Shown here: positions 20,667-29,302 of the stretch, one piece after another
Numbering within the stretch: the first letter of the stretch is position 1
Layout of the letters: every line of letters begins with the position of its first letter
Source of the DNA: a virus
IMG/VR virus record: IMGVR_UViG_3300044846_001970
Coordinates: 20,511 to 84,510 of that record
DNA length: 64,000 bases
Direction: 5' to 3' (one strand)
Translations under genes and position numbers: made by a program
The notes under the pieces: generated by a model
The model's database searches: none
The model's input: only the letters and a program-made list of their open reading frames with translations
What the model was told of the DNA's origin: nothing

Positions 20667-23615
20667 TTAATTTCCACAATTGCAAGAACTTGCTGGTCTG
20701 TTACAACAACTAGATAATGGTTTACATATATAATTTGGATTTCTTAAAGAATCTAAATCAATAAGTTGTTTTTTAATTAACAAGTCATCTAGTTCTTCTG
20801 GACAACAGTTTGAAATACCATATCTTAATTCTAGTACTGATTTATAAAGTAATTCAGCTGACCTACATGTTATTTCTTCATACTTCCAAATAGAACAAAA
20901 TGGTGTGTTATATCCTGGTGTTAAAGATTTTAATGGGTATACTTTTGGTGGGCATACTCCATTGTCACAATTACCAAAGTATGTTGCATAATATACAAAA
21001 GCAATACTACTAATAGTTCTAGGATTTAATACTGGGATACTTGATATAATTTGCCAATCTCCTTGAGGACAATCTAAATTATTTACTAAACCTAAATTAT
21101 AAAGCGGATTCCCACTTGCATCATATATTTCCCAAGTAGTTCCATTATAGGCTACTGTTTTATTTGTTCCATAATTATATATTTTTTTACCATTTGCTAA
21201 TACACCTGTAGCTATTGCTAATACTATTGTATCAACAGAACTTACTGTTTCAGTAAATATTAAAATATCACAGTCTTCTTCTGGAAGTAACCACTTTATT
21301 AAACAAATTCTATCACTAGTTTCTCCTGGTTGTAAAGTAAGAGTTTGTGTATCACCATAGCAATCAACATAATCATAAGTATATTCTACTAAGTTTTGAT
21401 TTTTAATAGTTGTACATATACAAGGAGCACTTGTTATACATGTAATACAATCTATATAATCACTAATAACTATAACAGATCCTGGATTTATTGGTACTAT
21501 TGCTAAAGCTACAGTCCAACACTCATCACAATTATTAAGTTTAACAGTAAGACCTACATATAAGCTAAGATCTGTATATGTATAAATTATATTTTGAGGA
21601 TCATTACAATCAGTTAATCTATAGTATGGTCTTTCACATTCAAAGCAATTAATAAAAGAAGTAATAATTACAATGACTTGTGTTGAAGGAGGAACAAAAT
21701 TAATAAGTTCAACTATAAAGCATCCACAATCAGTTAAAAGAGTTTGTCCTACATATGCTGATAAATCTTGATAAGTATATTGAATATCATAAATTCCTGT
21801 ACAACTAGTAAGTTTATATGCAACAACAGTTTTACAACTATCACAACCGTCAGTAGTAATTAAAATTATAACTTCTATTGGACAATCACATTCATCTAAG
21901 GGTGATTCTTCTACTATCCAACATGTATCATATCCTGCAATTCTAATTATAGAACCATTTATTGCAGGTACTATGAGACCTGCAGTATTACTATAAATAA
22001 TATTTGTAGGATCTTCACAATCTGTAAGTTTAAAACATTTTTCTGGACAAACATTATCTATACAATCTCCTAATGCAGTTATAGTATAATCATCACTTGT
22101 GTTTCCTGTAATAGGTAAAATCTGAGAACATAGTGTTATCCAAGGTGGTGTTGATGCTGGATCAATATTTATTAGCACACCATCTTGTATATATGTAATA
22201 CCTTGAGCACCTTCTATATAATAACATATTGTATCACAATCACATACAGTTTCTGGATTAATTGTTACAACTATTGCACCTTCACAATTAGGATCTTCTA
22301 GTTCAACAACAAAAACACAACCAGTAAAAACATCTGAATTAGAAACAGATACAAAAGTATTTACATAATCTATTAATCCATTTGTATTACTTATAAAAGG
22401 TGGAGTTACTCCATCACAAGGTATTAGTAAAAAACATGGACAAATAAGTTCAAACTTAGTTTCAATAGTACATAATGGAACTCCTTGACATTCATCTAAA
22501 ACAGATCCTTCTGGACATTCCCAAATACCTGGATCATTTGGATCAGGTACTTGTAATCCAAGCATATTAGCTGTTGAAAATAAAGTAAATGGAACTAAAT
22601 CTGCTGGGACATTACCACAGTTACCTGGACCAAGAGCTGGATTTAATAAAGTAGATTGAAAAGTTGCAAGATCTATATCATATATTTCTGCACCAAAAGC
22701 TTCTTTGTTATTAATTCCTCCAGGTAAATTTATACCACATAAAGTTATTGTATGTGTTCCTGCTGTTAATGTAATTGGAAAAACATGCCATGAAGTAAAT
22801 GGAACACTAACATTATCATTAGGTACATTAAGATATACTGTAAGTACATTATCTATATAAAGTTTTACTTTATTATCTCCTGCAATACCAATTAGATATT
22901 GTTTTGTTTCTGTTGGTATTACACAAAAATCAAAACAAAGTTCTACATTTACAGGAAATCCTGGTGCCCAAATACCAACAGTATTTAATCTACCTCCTAT
23001 AGTTCCTGTTGGACAAGGACCCCATGAACCCCACAAAGTACTCATTACTTGATTAGTAACAGGAATAACCGCTCCTAAACCATTATTATCTTTTACAGAA
23101 TATAAAGCATTACTAGCTCCCATTCCAAGTACTGGAAGTATTGCTGTACTAATATCACTATAAAGTCTAATACCAGCAGCTGAATAACTAGTAACCTTGT
23201 CACCTGCTCCTACAGTTAATAATCCACCAGTATAAGTTGCTTCTACTTCAACAACCTGAATACATTCTCCATCTATTTCAGTAAATCCTGGAGGACATTC
23301 ACATACTACAGGAGTTGTACAAGGAGTACATATTGGATCATCACAATCAAGTGCTTTATTTGTTTCTACAAGAAATATAATATTTGGAACAATAGGATAT
23401 GATATTGGTAGTTGAGTTGTTAGTTGTACAACAGTATAACAGTACCCTGGTTCTAATGATCCTCCTGTTCCTGGAAAAGGTGTAGTACCAACATATTTAT
23501 ATGTTGTACCACTTACAATAGCTATTAGTCCAGAAAAAAATATATCTTCACCACCACAACATGGTGTAAATTTATAATATATACTTACAGTAATTGCATT
23601 TAATGGACCTGACAT
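20667..23615 (-). CDS. Cys-repeat tail fibre/adhesin with lectin-like domain (982 aa)
   Basis: An N-terminal beta domain ends in a cysteine hairpin (ECPPGFTEIDGEC). Residues ~125-330 look like a PA14- or lectin-type beta-sandwich (IGIAGDNKVKLYIDN, then LTAGTHTITLCG). From about residue 380 there are roughly four ~60-residue repeats, each starting near 'Y-x-L-T-x-C' and ending in a CxxC pair (GCDSC, NCFEC, DCITC), with a conserved CW or CF in the middle. The 630-aa protein at 44.0-45.9 kb has the same architecture. I infer a host-recognition fibre that binds surface carbohydrate; the sugar specificity is unknown. Confidence 0.75.
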   Translation of the reverse strand: MSGPLNAITVSIYYKFTPCCGGEDIFFSGLIAIVSGTTYKYVGTTPFPGTGGSLEPGYCYTVVQLTTQLPISYPIVPNIIFLVETNKALDCDDPICTPCTTPVVCECPPGFTEIDGECIQVVEVEATYTGGLLTVGAGDKVTSYSAAGIRLYSDISTAILPVLGMGASNALYSVKDNNGLGAVIPVTNQVMSTLWGSWGPCPTGTIGGRLNTVGIWAPGFPVNVELCFDFCVIPTETKQYLIGIAGDNKVKLYIDNVLTVYLNVPNDNVSVPFTSWHVFPITLTAGTHTITLCGINLPGGINNKEAFGAEIYDIDLATFQSTLLNPALGPGNCGNVPADLVPFTLFSTANMLGLQVPDPNDPGIWECPEGSVLDECQGVPLCTIETKFELICPCFLLIPCDGVTPPFISNTNGLIDYVNTFVSVSNSDVFTGCVFVVELEDPNCEGAIVVTINPETVCDCDTICYYIEGAQGITYIQDGVLINIDPASTPPWITLCSQILPITGNTSDDYTITALGDCIDNVCPEKCFKLTDCEDPTNIIYSNTAGLIVPAINGSIIRIAGYDTCWIVEESPLDECDCPIEVIILITTDGCDSCKTVVAYKLTSCTGIYDIQYTYQDLSAYVGQTLLTDCGCFIVELINFVPPSTQVIVIITSFINCFECERPYYRLTDCNDPQNIIYTYTDLSLYVGLTVKLNNCDECWTVALAIVPINPGSVIVISDYIDCITCITSAPCICTTIKNQNLVEYTYDYVDCYGDTQTLTLQPGETSDRICLIKWLLPEEDCDILIFTETVSSVDTIVLAIATGVLANGKKIYNYGTNKTVAYNGTTWEIYDASGNPLYNLGLVNNLDCPQGDWQIISSIPVLNPRTISSIAFVYYATYFGNCDNGVCPPKVYPLKSLTPGYNTPFCSIWKYEEITCRSAELLYKSVLELRYGISNCCPEELDDLLIKKQLIDLDSLRNPNYICKPLSSCCNRPASSCNCGN

Positions 23616-23626
23616 ATTTGGTATTA

Positions 23627-23812
23627 TTATCTAGTAAATTTTCTTAAATTCTGATTTTGTATTTGTAATTTGGTTAAACCATCCCTTACAATAGGTTGAG
23701 TTTTTTTATCTACAGTTGTAATACAACTAGTACATCCTACTAAGCCTGTTGATGAAGTTCTTTTCTGACATCCACAAGACATATTTTTTTTACAGTTTGG
23801 ACATTGAGCCAT
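23627..23812 (-). CDS. small Cys-rich zinc-ribbon-like protein (61 aa)
   Basis: Seven cysteines are arranged as CPNC, CGC and CTSC, consistent with metal binding, followed by a basic C-terminus. It lies between the 180-aa tail-module gene and the 982-aa fibre on the same strand, with short gaps. Similar tiny Cys-rich proteins precede fibre genes in crAss-like genomes. I infer a virion-associated adaptor or assembly factor; the function is unknown. Confidence 0.6.
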   Translation of the reverse strand: MAQCPNCKKNMSCGCQKRTSSTGLVGCTSCITTVDKKTQPIVRDGLTKLQIQNQNLRKFTR

Positions 23813-23833
23813 AAATTATTGGTTTTTAAATAT

Positions 23834-24376
23834 TTAACAATTAACACAATCCATTTTATTTAGAAGTTTCCAAGCATAATTGTAAAGTGACATTCCTTTT
23901 TGAGGTTCATGACAAAATTCTACTTTACCTTTTGCTGCTTCTAAATACATTTTAATAAGTCCTAATTCTTGTAATTTTTGTTTAACTTTAAATGGAGGAT
24001 CACAATCTGCTACATCCACTCTACAAAGAATATTATAATATCTATTTAAAGCTTGAGTAATTCTTAAATGATTATACTCTACATATACTAGATCATTAGG
24101 AGAAACACTATACTTAATTATGTAAATACCATCTGGTATGTCTACAAGTTGAGTTCCACAATTTGATGTTTGTAAGTTTAAATCACAGGCTGTTATATGA
24201 TCAAGAAATCCTTGAGTAACATCTAGTTGTACTGAATAAGTAAATCCAGGAACAGTTATGTTTAAAGTTTCACAAACAACAGGTATAAGATCAGTATAGA
24301 TACTAGTATCCATTATAGTTAAGATACAAGTATTCATAACTGTAGGTACTTCTAAACTTAAGATATGATTAGACAT
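23834..24376 (-). CDS. conserved tail-module protein (180 aa)
   Basis: A beta-rich N-terminal two-thirds (LEVPTVMNTCILTIMDTSIY near the start) is followed by a helical C-terminus with KVKQKLQELGLIKMYLEAAK and a final CVNC. I recognise this as a protein conserved between the tail and fibre genes of crAss-like phages, probably a tail-hub or fibre-attachment component. It starts just after a strong terminator for the 549-aa gene, so it needs its own promoter or read-through. Confidence 0.6.
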   Translation of the reverse strand: MSNHILSLEVPTVMNTCILTIMDTSIYTDLIPVVCETLNITVPGFTYSVQLDVTQGFLDHITACDLNLQTSNCGTQLVDIPDGIYIIKYSVSPNDLVYVEYNHLRITQALNRYYNILCRVDVADCDPPFKVKQKLQELGLIKMYLEAAKGKVEFCHEPQKGMSLYNYAWKLLNKMDCVNC

Positions 24377-24390
24377 AGTGATATAAATAA

Positions 24391-24429
24391 AAAATGGGGA
24401 AAGGAGTATGAAACTCTTCTCCCCATTTT
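24391..24429 (-). terminator. strong terminator after 549-aa structural gene
   Basis: AAAATGGGGA and TCCCCATTTT are complementary ends of a long hairpin (loop within 24401-24419), with T/A tracts on both sides. It separates the abundant-type 549-aa gene from the fibre genes. Confidence 0.85.
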
Positions 24430-24451
24430 AGTTAGTAATTAATCTATATTC

Positions 24452-26101
24452 TTAGTAACAAGCTACTACATTGTACGGGTTATAAACTGGTACAGCAGGG
24501 AAGTTAATTGGAACATTACAAACTGTAGAACAGCTATAAGTATCAATTTCACAAACTCCACAGTTAGATAACCAATCAGAAGTATCAGTTACAAAAGTAG
24601 TAAGTGGTACTAAAGAGAATACCTCTAACAAATACTGATCAGAATCAAATGTACCAGAAGGATTATAATTCCTTGGAACATTATGTTGTAACATATATCT
24701 GTAGTATAATGCAGAACGGTCAATTGAACTAATAATTTGGTTTCCTTGAGTAATCTCACGGATCCTTAAATCAGTTGCTAAGAAGTTTTGTCTGTAAGAT
24801 TCTGACATAGTCAAATCTCTTACTACAGTTTCTCCTAAACCTTGAACTTGAAGACCTTGACATTCTGTTACTACACAAAGAGTAGTAAATGCACATGGGT
24901 CACCATTATAATCTACTTCAGAAGCATATAATCTAACTGCCTCTTTTTCATAGAAATCAGAAAGTTGGAAAGTACAATCTCCAAATTTAGTATCTACATA
25001 AGCACCATTTATAATTAAACCTGCACAATCACCAGCAGTATGTCCTGGAGATACATAGTTATCCCAAGTATCAGCACCATTTGCAGCTAAGAAAGCAGCA
25101 GATGTTCCTGGAGCATACCAAAGTGATCCATCTTCAGCTTGTACAACAATCTGTACAAAAGGACCTACAATTGGATTAGTTGTTAAACCATTTGCCCATA
25201 AAATCATTACTTCAGTTGAGTCAACTGCAGTAGGAGCAATAGTACCAGCTGGACAACATCCAGTATAAGCATCTTGTGTTGTATATGCATTGTGATCTAA
25301 GAATCTTAATGCAGGAGAACCTTTTACATCTAAACGTAAAGAGTAAGTCTCACCACATAAATATTCTTTACAACAGTCTGGAGAAATTCCACATCCTGTT
25401 TGAGCATGAGGTTGAGTTGTTATAAATGCAGATATTACAGCATCATTACCACCACCTACTAAAGTTAATAAATCACCAAAAGTATATCCTTTTCCTGGAT
25501 TTTCAACAGTAACTGTTAAAACATTACCAGCACCATCAGCAGTAAAAGAAACAACTAATCCAGTACCTGTACCACCAGTTACAGTAGTAACACCTGAAAG
25601 AGCATAACCTGAACCATTAACTGAAATAATAACAGCTGTTACACCACCACCTGCAGTCCAATATGTAGAACCTACATGGATTACATTGTTTTGTGGAGCA
25701 CATGGAGCAACTGAATAAAAACGAGATACATACTTAGGGTTAACCATTTTAGACTTGTTAGTCTCTTGGTAACCACCAGCTAAAGGTCCAATCTTGTCAT
25801 TAGAATAAATTGCAGAACCTGCAAGATATGCATTACAACAAACTGGAGTTGAAGGAGCAATATCAATAGATAAATTGCTTTTTGGATCAAACCATCCAAT
25901 ATATCCATCAGTAGTAGCAGTTGTAGTACCTTGAGCAGATAATTGATTAAGTCCATAAGTTGGAATACCAACTGATGTTAAGTATCCTTCAGATGTTGTC
26001 GCAGCAACAGTAGTTCCATCAGGAAGTGTAATAAGAGTACCAGCTTGGGTTGCCCCAGTAGCTAGAAAGCTTTTCTTGAAAGCATGATTAAAATAAGCCA
26101 T
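24452..26101 (-). CDS. structural protein with inserted GSGY-type repeat domain (549 aa)
   Basis: This is probably a major tail or head-tail structural protein, because it has its own promoter motif and a strong terminator, as the MCP does. Residues ~155-235 hold a Gly/Val/Thr-rich insertion with NGSGYALSG and NPGKGYTFGD, the 'gGsGYt.gd' repeat seen inside many phage structural proteins. Scattered cysteine pairs (CCPAG, CGVCE, CSTVC) surround it. The N-terminus (AYFNHAFKKSFLA) is typical of crAss-like structural proteins. No catalytic motif is visible. Tail-tube or hub roles are both possible. Confidence 0.7.
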   Translation of the reverse strand: MAYFNHAFKKSFLATGATQAGTLITLPDGTTVAATTSEGYLTSVGIPTYGLNQLSAQGTTTATTDGYIGWFDPKSNLSIDIAPSTPVCCNAYLAGSAIYSNDKIGPLAGGYQETNKSKMVNPKYVSRFYSVAPCAPQNNVIHVGSTYWTAGGGVTAVIISVNGSGYALSGVTTVTGGTGTGLVVSFTADGAGNVLTVTVENPGKGYTFGDLLTLVGGGNDAVISAFITTQPHAQTGCGISPDCCKEYLCGETYSLRLDVKGSPALRFLDHNAYTTQDAYTGCCPAGTIAPTAVDSTEVMILWANGLTTNPIVGPFVQIVVQAEDGSLWYAPGTSAAFLAANGADTWDNYVSPGHTAGDCAGLIINGAYVDTKFGDCTFQLSDFYEKEAVRLYASEVDYNGDPCAFTTLCVVTECQGLQVQGLGETVVRDLTMSESYRQNFLATDLRIREITQGNQIISSIDRSALYYRYMLQHNVPRNYNPSGTFDSDQYLLEVFSLVPLTTFVTDTSDWLSNCGVCEIDTYSCSTVCNVPINFPAVPVYNPYNVVACY

Positions 26102-26127
26102 TTTGTTTTTTGTTTTTAGTTAATAAT

Positions 26128-26140
26128 ATAATATACTATA
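26128..26140 (-). promoter_or_regulatory. late-arm promoter motif
   Basis: The minus strand reads TATAGTATATTAT, 27-39 bases before the ATG of the 549-aa gene; a second, mirror-like TATA element overlaps it up to 26150. Confidence 0.5.
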
Positions 26141-26169
26141 ATATAGTAAAAGTTTTTGATATAACAAAA

Positions 26170-26622
26170 TTATTTCAAGAACTTTAATTTATATTTAGCT
26201 GAGTTTAAAGTATCCTTAACTGTATCAAGACTATTTACAAGTTCTGTATAAGGCATTTTTGCTTGAAGTGCATTTACCATGTTAGTTAAATCTCTAAGGT
26301 ATACTAATGCATCTTCTACAGTATCTAAGGTTCTTGCACCTACTTCAGAATATGTAAGTAACTTTTCAGAGGCACCTTGATATCCTTCTGCAAGGTCATC
26401 AGCATGTCCTGGCATTGCATCATACAATTCATTCAATGCTTTGTGTGCAGCATAAGATCCCATACCTGTTATCTTAAGATGTAATTTATGAAAGCTTGTT
26501 CCAGCATTCATTAACTCTGATATACATGCTGCAGTCATTGTATCACAATTGCCACCTGCAGGTGCGCTTGAGTATGAAGCAGTAGCTGCAGCATCTCTTT
26601 TTAACATTCTAGGTTTGTCCAT
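26170..26622 (-). CDS. Dps/ferritin-like helical protein (150 aa)
   Basis: A His/Asp/Glu pattern matches the Dps-type ferritin fold: H-K-L-H, ten residues, then H (in SYAAHKALNELYDAM), then HADDLAE. These align with the H..H, H and D..AE metal ligands of Dps proteins. The rest is helical, with a Lys-rich C-terminus (KYKLKFLK). The N-terminal ~25 residues are Ala/Ser-rich and probably flexible. It lies between the 232-aa connector gene and the 549-aa structural gene, so it may be a virion component. Metal binding or DNA condensation is inferred from the motif only. Confidence 0.55.
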   Translation of the reverse strand: MDKPRMLKRDAAATASYSSAPAGGNCDTMTAACISELMNAGTSFHKLHLKITGMGSYAAHKALNELYDAMPGHADDLAEGYQGASEKLLTYSEVGARTLDTVEDALVYLRDLTNMVNALQAKMPYTELVNSLDTVKDTLNSAKYKLKFLK

Positions 26623-26636
26623 TATTTTTTTATTTT

Positions 26637-27335
26637 TTAGTTATTTCTTTCAGCTCCTTCTGTACCTCTACCAAACTGACTAGTGGATTCAATATCTCCT
26701 GCTAAAATACTAACAGTTTCATCTATTAATAATTCTATTATATCATCTTTAAATTCACATTCTATATTTACAGGAGATTGTAAAGTTGTATAAGGATCAA
26801 CACATCCTTGTATTTGTATTTTTCTTGGTTGTCTGTAATATATTAAATCTGAAGATTCTATATTAAATTCTCCATTAGTGTATATATTAACTTGATTATC
26901 TATTAAAGTAGCAAAGGTTTCAGCCCATTCAAAACTTGGTTTTTTTGAATCATCTCTTAAAAGTAAATTTAAGTTTGCTTCTTCAACAAAATATACAACC
27001 ATTCTTCTTTTATTACAACAATCTTTTTGAGCAAATACATCTACTCTTTTCCATTGTAAATATTCTTCTGGTAATGGGGAACCATAAAATATATCATCTT
27101 CATTTAATGTAAGTGGTATAGTTTTAAGAAGAACTTGTAAATCATCTTTTCTTCTAGTAGATTGTTCATCACCTTCTTTAACTACATTAATACCATGTAA
27201 CTGTCTTCTAGACCATTCTACTTGAGCTTTATTAAATGCTTCAACAATTTGCCAGCACTCTATATTATCAAAGTCTTGAGAATCAAGCTTATTGATCCTT
27301 TGTTTTATCTTTATAGTAATGGTGCTATTTAACAT
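26637..27335 (-). CDS. head-completion / connector protein (232 aa)
   Basis: An N-terminal helical part (IKIKQRINKLDSQDFDNIEC, then QIVEAFNKAQVEWSRRQLHG) is followed by a beta-rich middle with PLPEEYLQWKRVDVFA. This pattern is typical of the connector proteins that dock beneath the portal in crAss-like phages. It is the first gene after the basic KGG cluster. I infer a ring or head-completion protein, based on resemblance and position. Confidence 0.65.
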   Translation of the reverse strand: MLNSTITIKIKQRINKLDSQDFDNIECWQIVEAFNKAQVEWSRRQLHGINVVKEGDEQSTRRKDDLQVLLKTIPLTLNEDDIFYGSPLPEEYLQWKRVDVFAQKDCCNKRRMVVYFVEEANLNLLLRDDSKKPSFEWAETFATLIDNQVNIYTNGEFNIESSDLIYYRQPRKIQIQGCVDPYTTLQSPVNIECEFKDDIIELLIDETVSILAGDIESTSQFGRGTEGAERNN

Positions 27336-27338
27336 TTG

Positions 27339-28118
27339 TTATTTTTTTTTACTTGCATTTTTTTTAACTCCACTAATTCTATTAACAACAGTAGTTTTAG
27401 TTATCCCACCCATTTTTTGATAAGTTCCAGGTTGGTTTTCAATTTTTTTTGCTAATCTATTTGCTTGTCTTGTAGCTGCATTACCTGAAATAGTTTTTGT
27501 TTTTTTAATTTCATCATCTCCCCAACGTTTTTCTGGACTTGCATTTTGTGCTCTATTAGCACTAACTTTTTTATATGTTGTTTTAGTATAAGTTTTACCT
27601 GCATTAGATGTATCAAATTTAATTGATTTATCTCCTATTTTTGAAACAGTACTAGTAGGATCTCCTTTAAATTTATTATATTTTTTATTTCTTGGATCTG
27701 TTTCACCACCCTCATCATATTTCTTTTTTACAGAACCACCCTTTTTCTGATAAGCAGCACTTCTAGCTTGCATAGTTCCAGAAGAATTATATTGACCTTT
27801 GTCCATATTATTCATTCTTTGTGTATCATCTCCCATAGCATCAATAGGATTAATCCCTGTAGGTCTAGAGCTATTCATTACAGGTGTTGGATTAGCATAT
27901 GGGATAGGAGGAATTGCAGGATCATTTTGAGGAGAAGCAAATGCAGCGTTTGCAGCTTGCTCTTGAGTCATAGGACCAACTTGACTACCTGTTACATCTC
28001 CTTGAAATCTTTTCAATGATTTCTTATACTTAGACATTTCTCCACCAGCTTTTTTATAAGCCATATCTTTATTATCATTAAAAAATTTAAGTGGATTTGA
28101 AGTATTAGTCTTTTTCAT
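27339..28118 (-). CDS. basic KGG-motif protein (259 aa)
   Basis: This Lys/Asn/Thr-rich protein is probably disordered. Double-glycine motifs occur as KKAGGE, QKKGGS, DEGGE and QKMGGI, each in a basic context. The centre is rich in Pro, Asn and Met. The gene starts 3 bases after the stop of the 112-aa KGG gene, within a run of short basic genes after the MCP. I know no function. A DNA-associated internal head protein is one possibility and a packaged, ejected protein is another. Confidence 0.6.
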   Translation of the reverse strand: MKKTNTSNPLKFFNDNKDMAYKKAGGEMSKYKKSLKRFQGDVTGSQVGPMTQEQAANAAFASPQNDPAIPPIPYANPTPVMNSSRPTGINPIDAMGDDTQRMNNMDKGQYNSSGTMQARSAAYQKKGGSVKKKYDEGGETDPRNKKYNKFKGDPTSTVSKIGDKSIKFDTSNAGKTYTKTTYKKVSANRAQNASPEKRWGDDEIKKTKTISGNAATRQANRLAKKIENQPGTYQKMGGITKTTVVNRISGVKKNASKKK

Positions 28119-28120
28119 AG

Positions 28121-28459
28121 TTATTTCTTTTTTGCTATTTTTTTTATAGAACCACCTTTTTTCATTTTAGAATTAAATTGCATCCCTTTATAATTAGGAC
28201 TTTTAGGATCATGTGCATCAATCCATTCTTTTACACCTGAAGATCTTGGATTTATTTTTGTATCTTTTGATGACCTAGAAATTACATTACCATTTTTATT
28301 AGTTCTAGTTTTTTCAACATGTTTACCACCTCCAGGCATTTTAAAAACCTCTTTAGTTACTTGACTACCAAACAAACCAGATCTTTCAATAAGTTTTCCT
28401 TGAACTTCTTTTCCATCAAACTCTTTAGATATTGATGAAACTTTTCTACTTTTTGCCAT
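28121..28459 (-). CDS. basic KGG-motif protein (112 aa)
   Basis: The protein is strongly basic and ends in MKKGGSIKKIAKKK, nearly the same C-terminus as several neighbours. A beta-like middle contains MPGGGKHVEKT. It sits 2-3 bases from the genes on either side, so it is translated as part of a tight cluster. No enzymatic motif is visible. Confidence 0.6.
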   Translation of the reverse strand: MAKSRKVSSISKEFDGKEVQGKLIERSGLFGSQVTKEVFKMPGGGKHVEKTRTNKNGNVISRSSKDTKINPRSSGVKEWIDAHDPKSPNYKGMQFNSKMKKGGSIKKIAKKK

Positions 28460-28461
28460 AG

Positions 28462-28818
28462 TTATTTATTTTTTGCCATTGCTTTAAATGTCCGAGCTAA
28501 AGCTTTTCTCTTTGGTGTGCATGTAGGTTTAGACATGGGAGTACAGAAACCTTTGTGTTTAGGGTTAACTGCTTTCTGTATCCATTTCTTATCAGTAGCT
28601 CCACCTTTTTTTACCTGATATAATTTAGGTTCTGCTTTAGGTTCTTCTTTTATAATAGATGGTTTGTTAACTCCCCGAAAAACTCCTTTTAAAGTTCTTG
28701 TTTCTTTAACTTTTTCATCTTCACCATACTTTTTAGTAATTTTAGTTTTATAATTACCATCTGGAGAATAATACTTTAACTTGGCTTCTTTTGGATTTTT
28801 AGGTTTCTTAGTAGCCAC
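28462..28818 (-). CDS. basic protein with conserved WIQKAVNPKHKG tail (118 aa)
   Basis: The C-terminal ~45 residues (KKWIQKAVNPKHKGFCTPMS and then TCTPKRKALARTFKAM) form a module I recognise from small basic proteins of Bacteroidota phages and environmental viruses. Its function is unknown. A KKGGA motif precedes this module. The N-terminal half is Lys-rich. The two cysteines in FCTP and TCTP could pair or bind metal. It is part of the post-MCP cluster. Confidence 0.65.
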   Translation of the reverse strand: MATKKPKNPKEAKLKYYSPDGNYKTKITKKYGEDEKVKETRTLKGVFRGVNKPSIIKEEPKAEPKLYQVKKGGATDKKWIQKAVNPKHKGFCTPMSKPTCTPKRKALARTFKAMAKNK

Positions 28819-28820
28819 TA

Positions 28821-29054
28821 TTATTTCTTTTTAGCTTTTTTCTTAATAGCAGTAATAATATCAGCTCTTGTAATTTTGTTCTTAGGTGCGGCCATTCCAG
28901 CTAATTTTGCTTTTGCAGCACCACCTAATTTCATCATACCAGTCTTACCATCTGTAGCACCAGCTCCAATAGCATAAGGAATACCAGCAGCAAAACTACC
29001 ACCATTAGCCATTTTAACTTTACCACCACATTTTGCACACATTAACTTTGCCAT
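28821..29054 (-). CDS. small basic Gly/Ala-rich protein with CxxCGG (77 aa)
   Basis: The protein begins with CAKCGGKV, a single zinc-knuckle-like CxxC, followed by NGGS, a Gly/Ala-rich hydrophobic stretch, LGGAAKAK and a Lys-rich end (ITAIKKKAKKK). Two further GG motifs fit the cluster signature. I recognise no family. It is probably a small virion or DNA-associated protein. Confidence 0.55.
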   Translation of the reverse strand: MAKLMCAKCGGKVKMANGGSFAAGIPYAIGAGATDGKTGMMKLGGAAKAKLAGMAAPKNKITRADIITAIKKKAKKK

Positions 29055-29066
29055 AATTTCTATATT

Positions 29067-29300
29067 TTAATTACCTTTAGTAAAATTGTTTAATACATTA
29101 ACTTGTTCTTGAGCTAATTTTTTAACATCAGCCATCATCTTAGTGTTCTTTCTAATCTCATCAGCTCTTTTTAAAGTGCTTAATGCAGATTCAACTTCCC
29201 ACTTTTTCATGTCAGCTTTATTACCACCCATAATAGAAAGTCCTATTGAAGATTTCTTAGCAGGTGTTTTCTTAACAGTAGTTGTTTTTCTAATTGCCAT
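29067..29300 (-). CDS. small basic helical protein (77 aa)
   Basis: A basic, Thr/Lys-rich N-terminus is followed by an amphipathic helix from about residue 30 to the end (ALSTLKRADEIRKNTKMMAD, then VKKLAQEQVNVLNNF). It has a single MGGN motif. It may oligomerise through this helix. It lies 2 bases from the 234-aa KGG gene. Function unknown. Confidence 0.55.
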   Translation of the reverse strand: MAIRKTTTVKKTPAKKSSIGLSIMGGNKADMKKWEVESALSTLKRADEIRKNTKMMADVKKLAQEQVNVLNNFTKGN

Positions 29301-29302
29301 GA

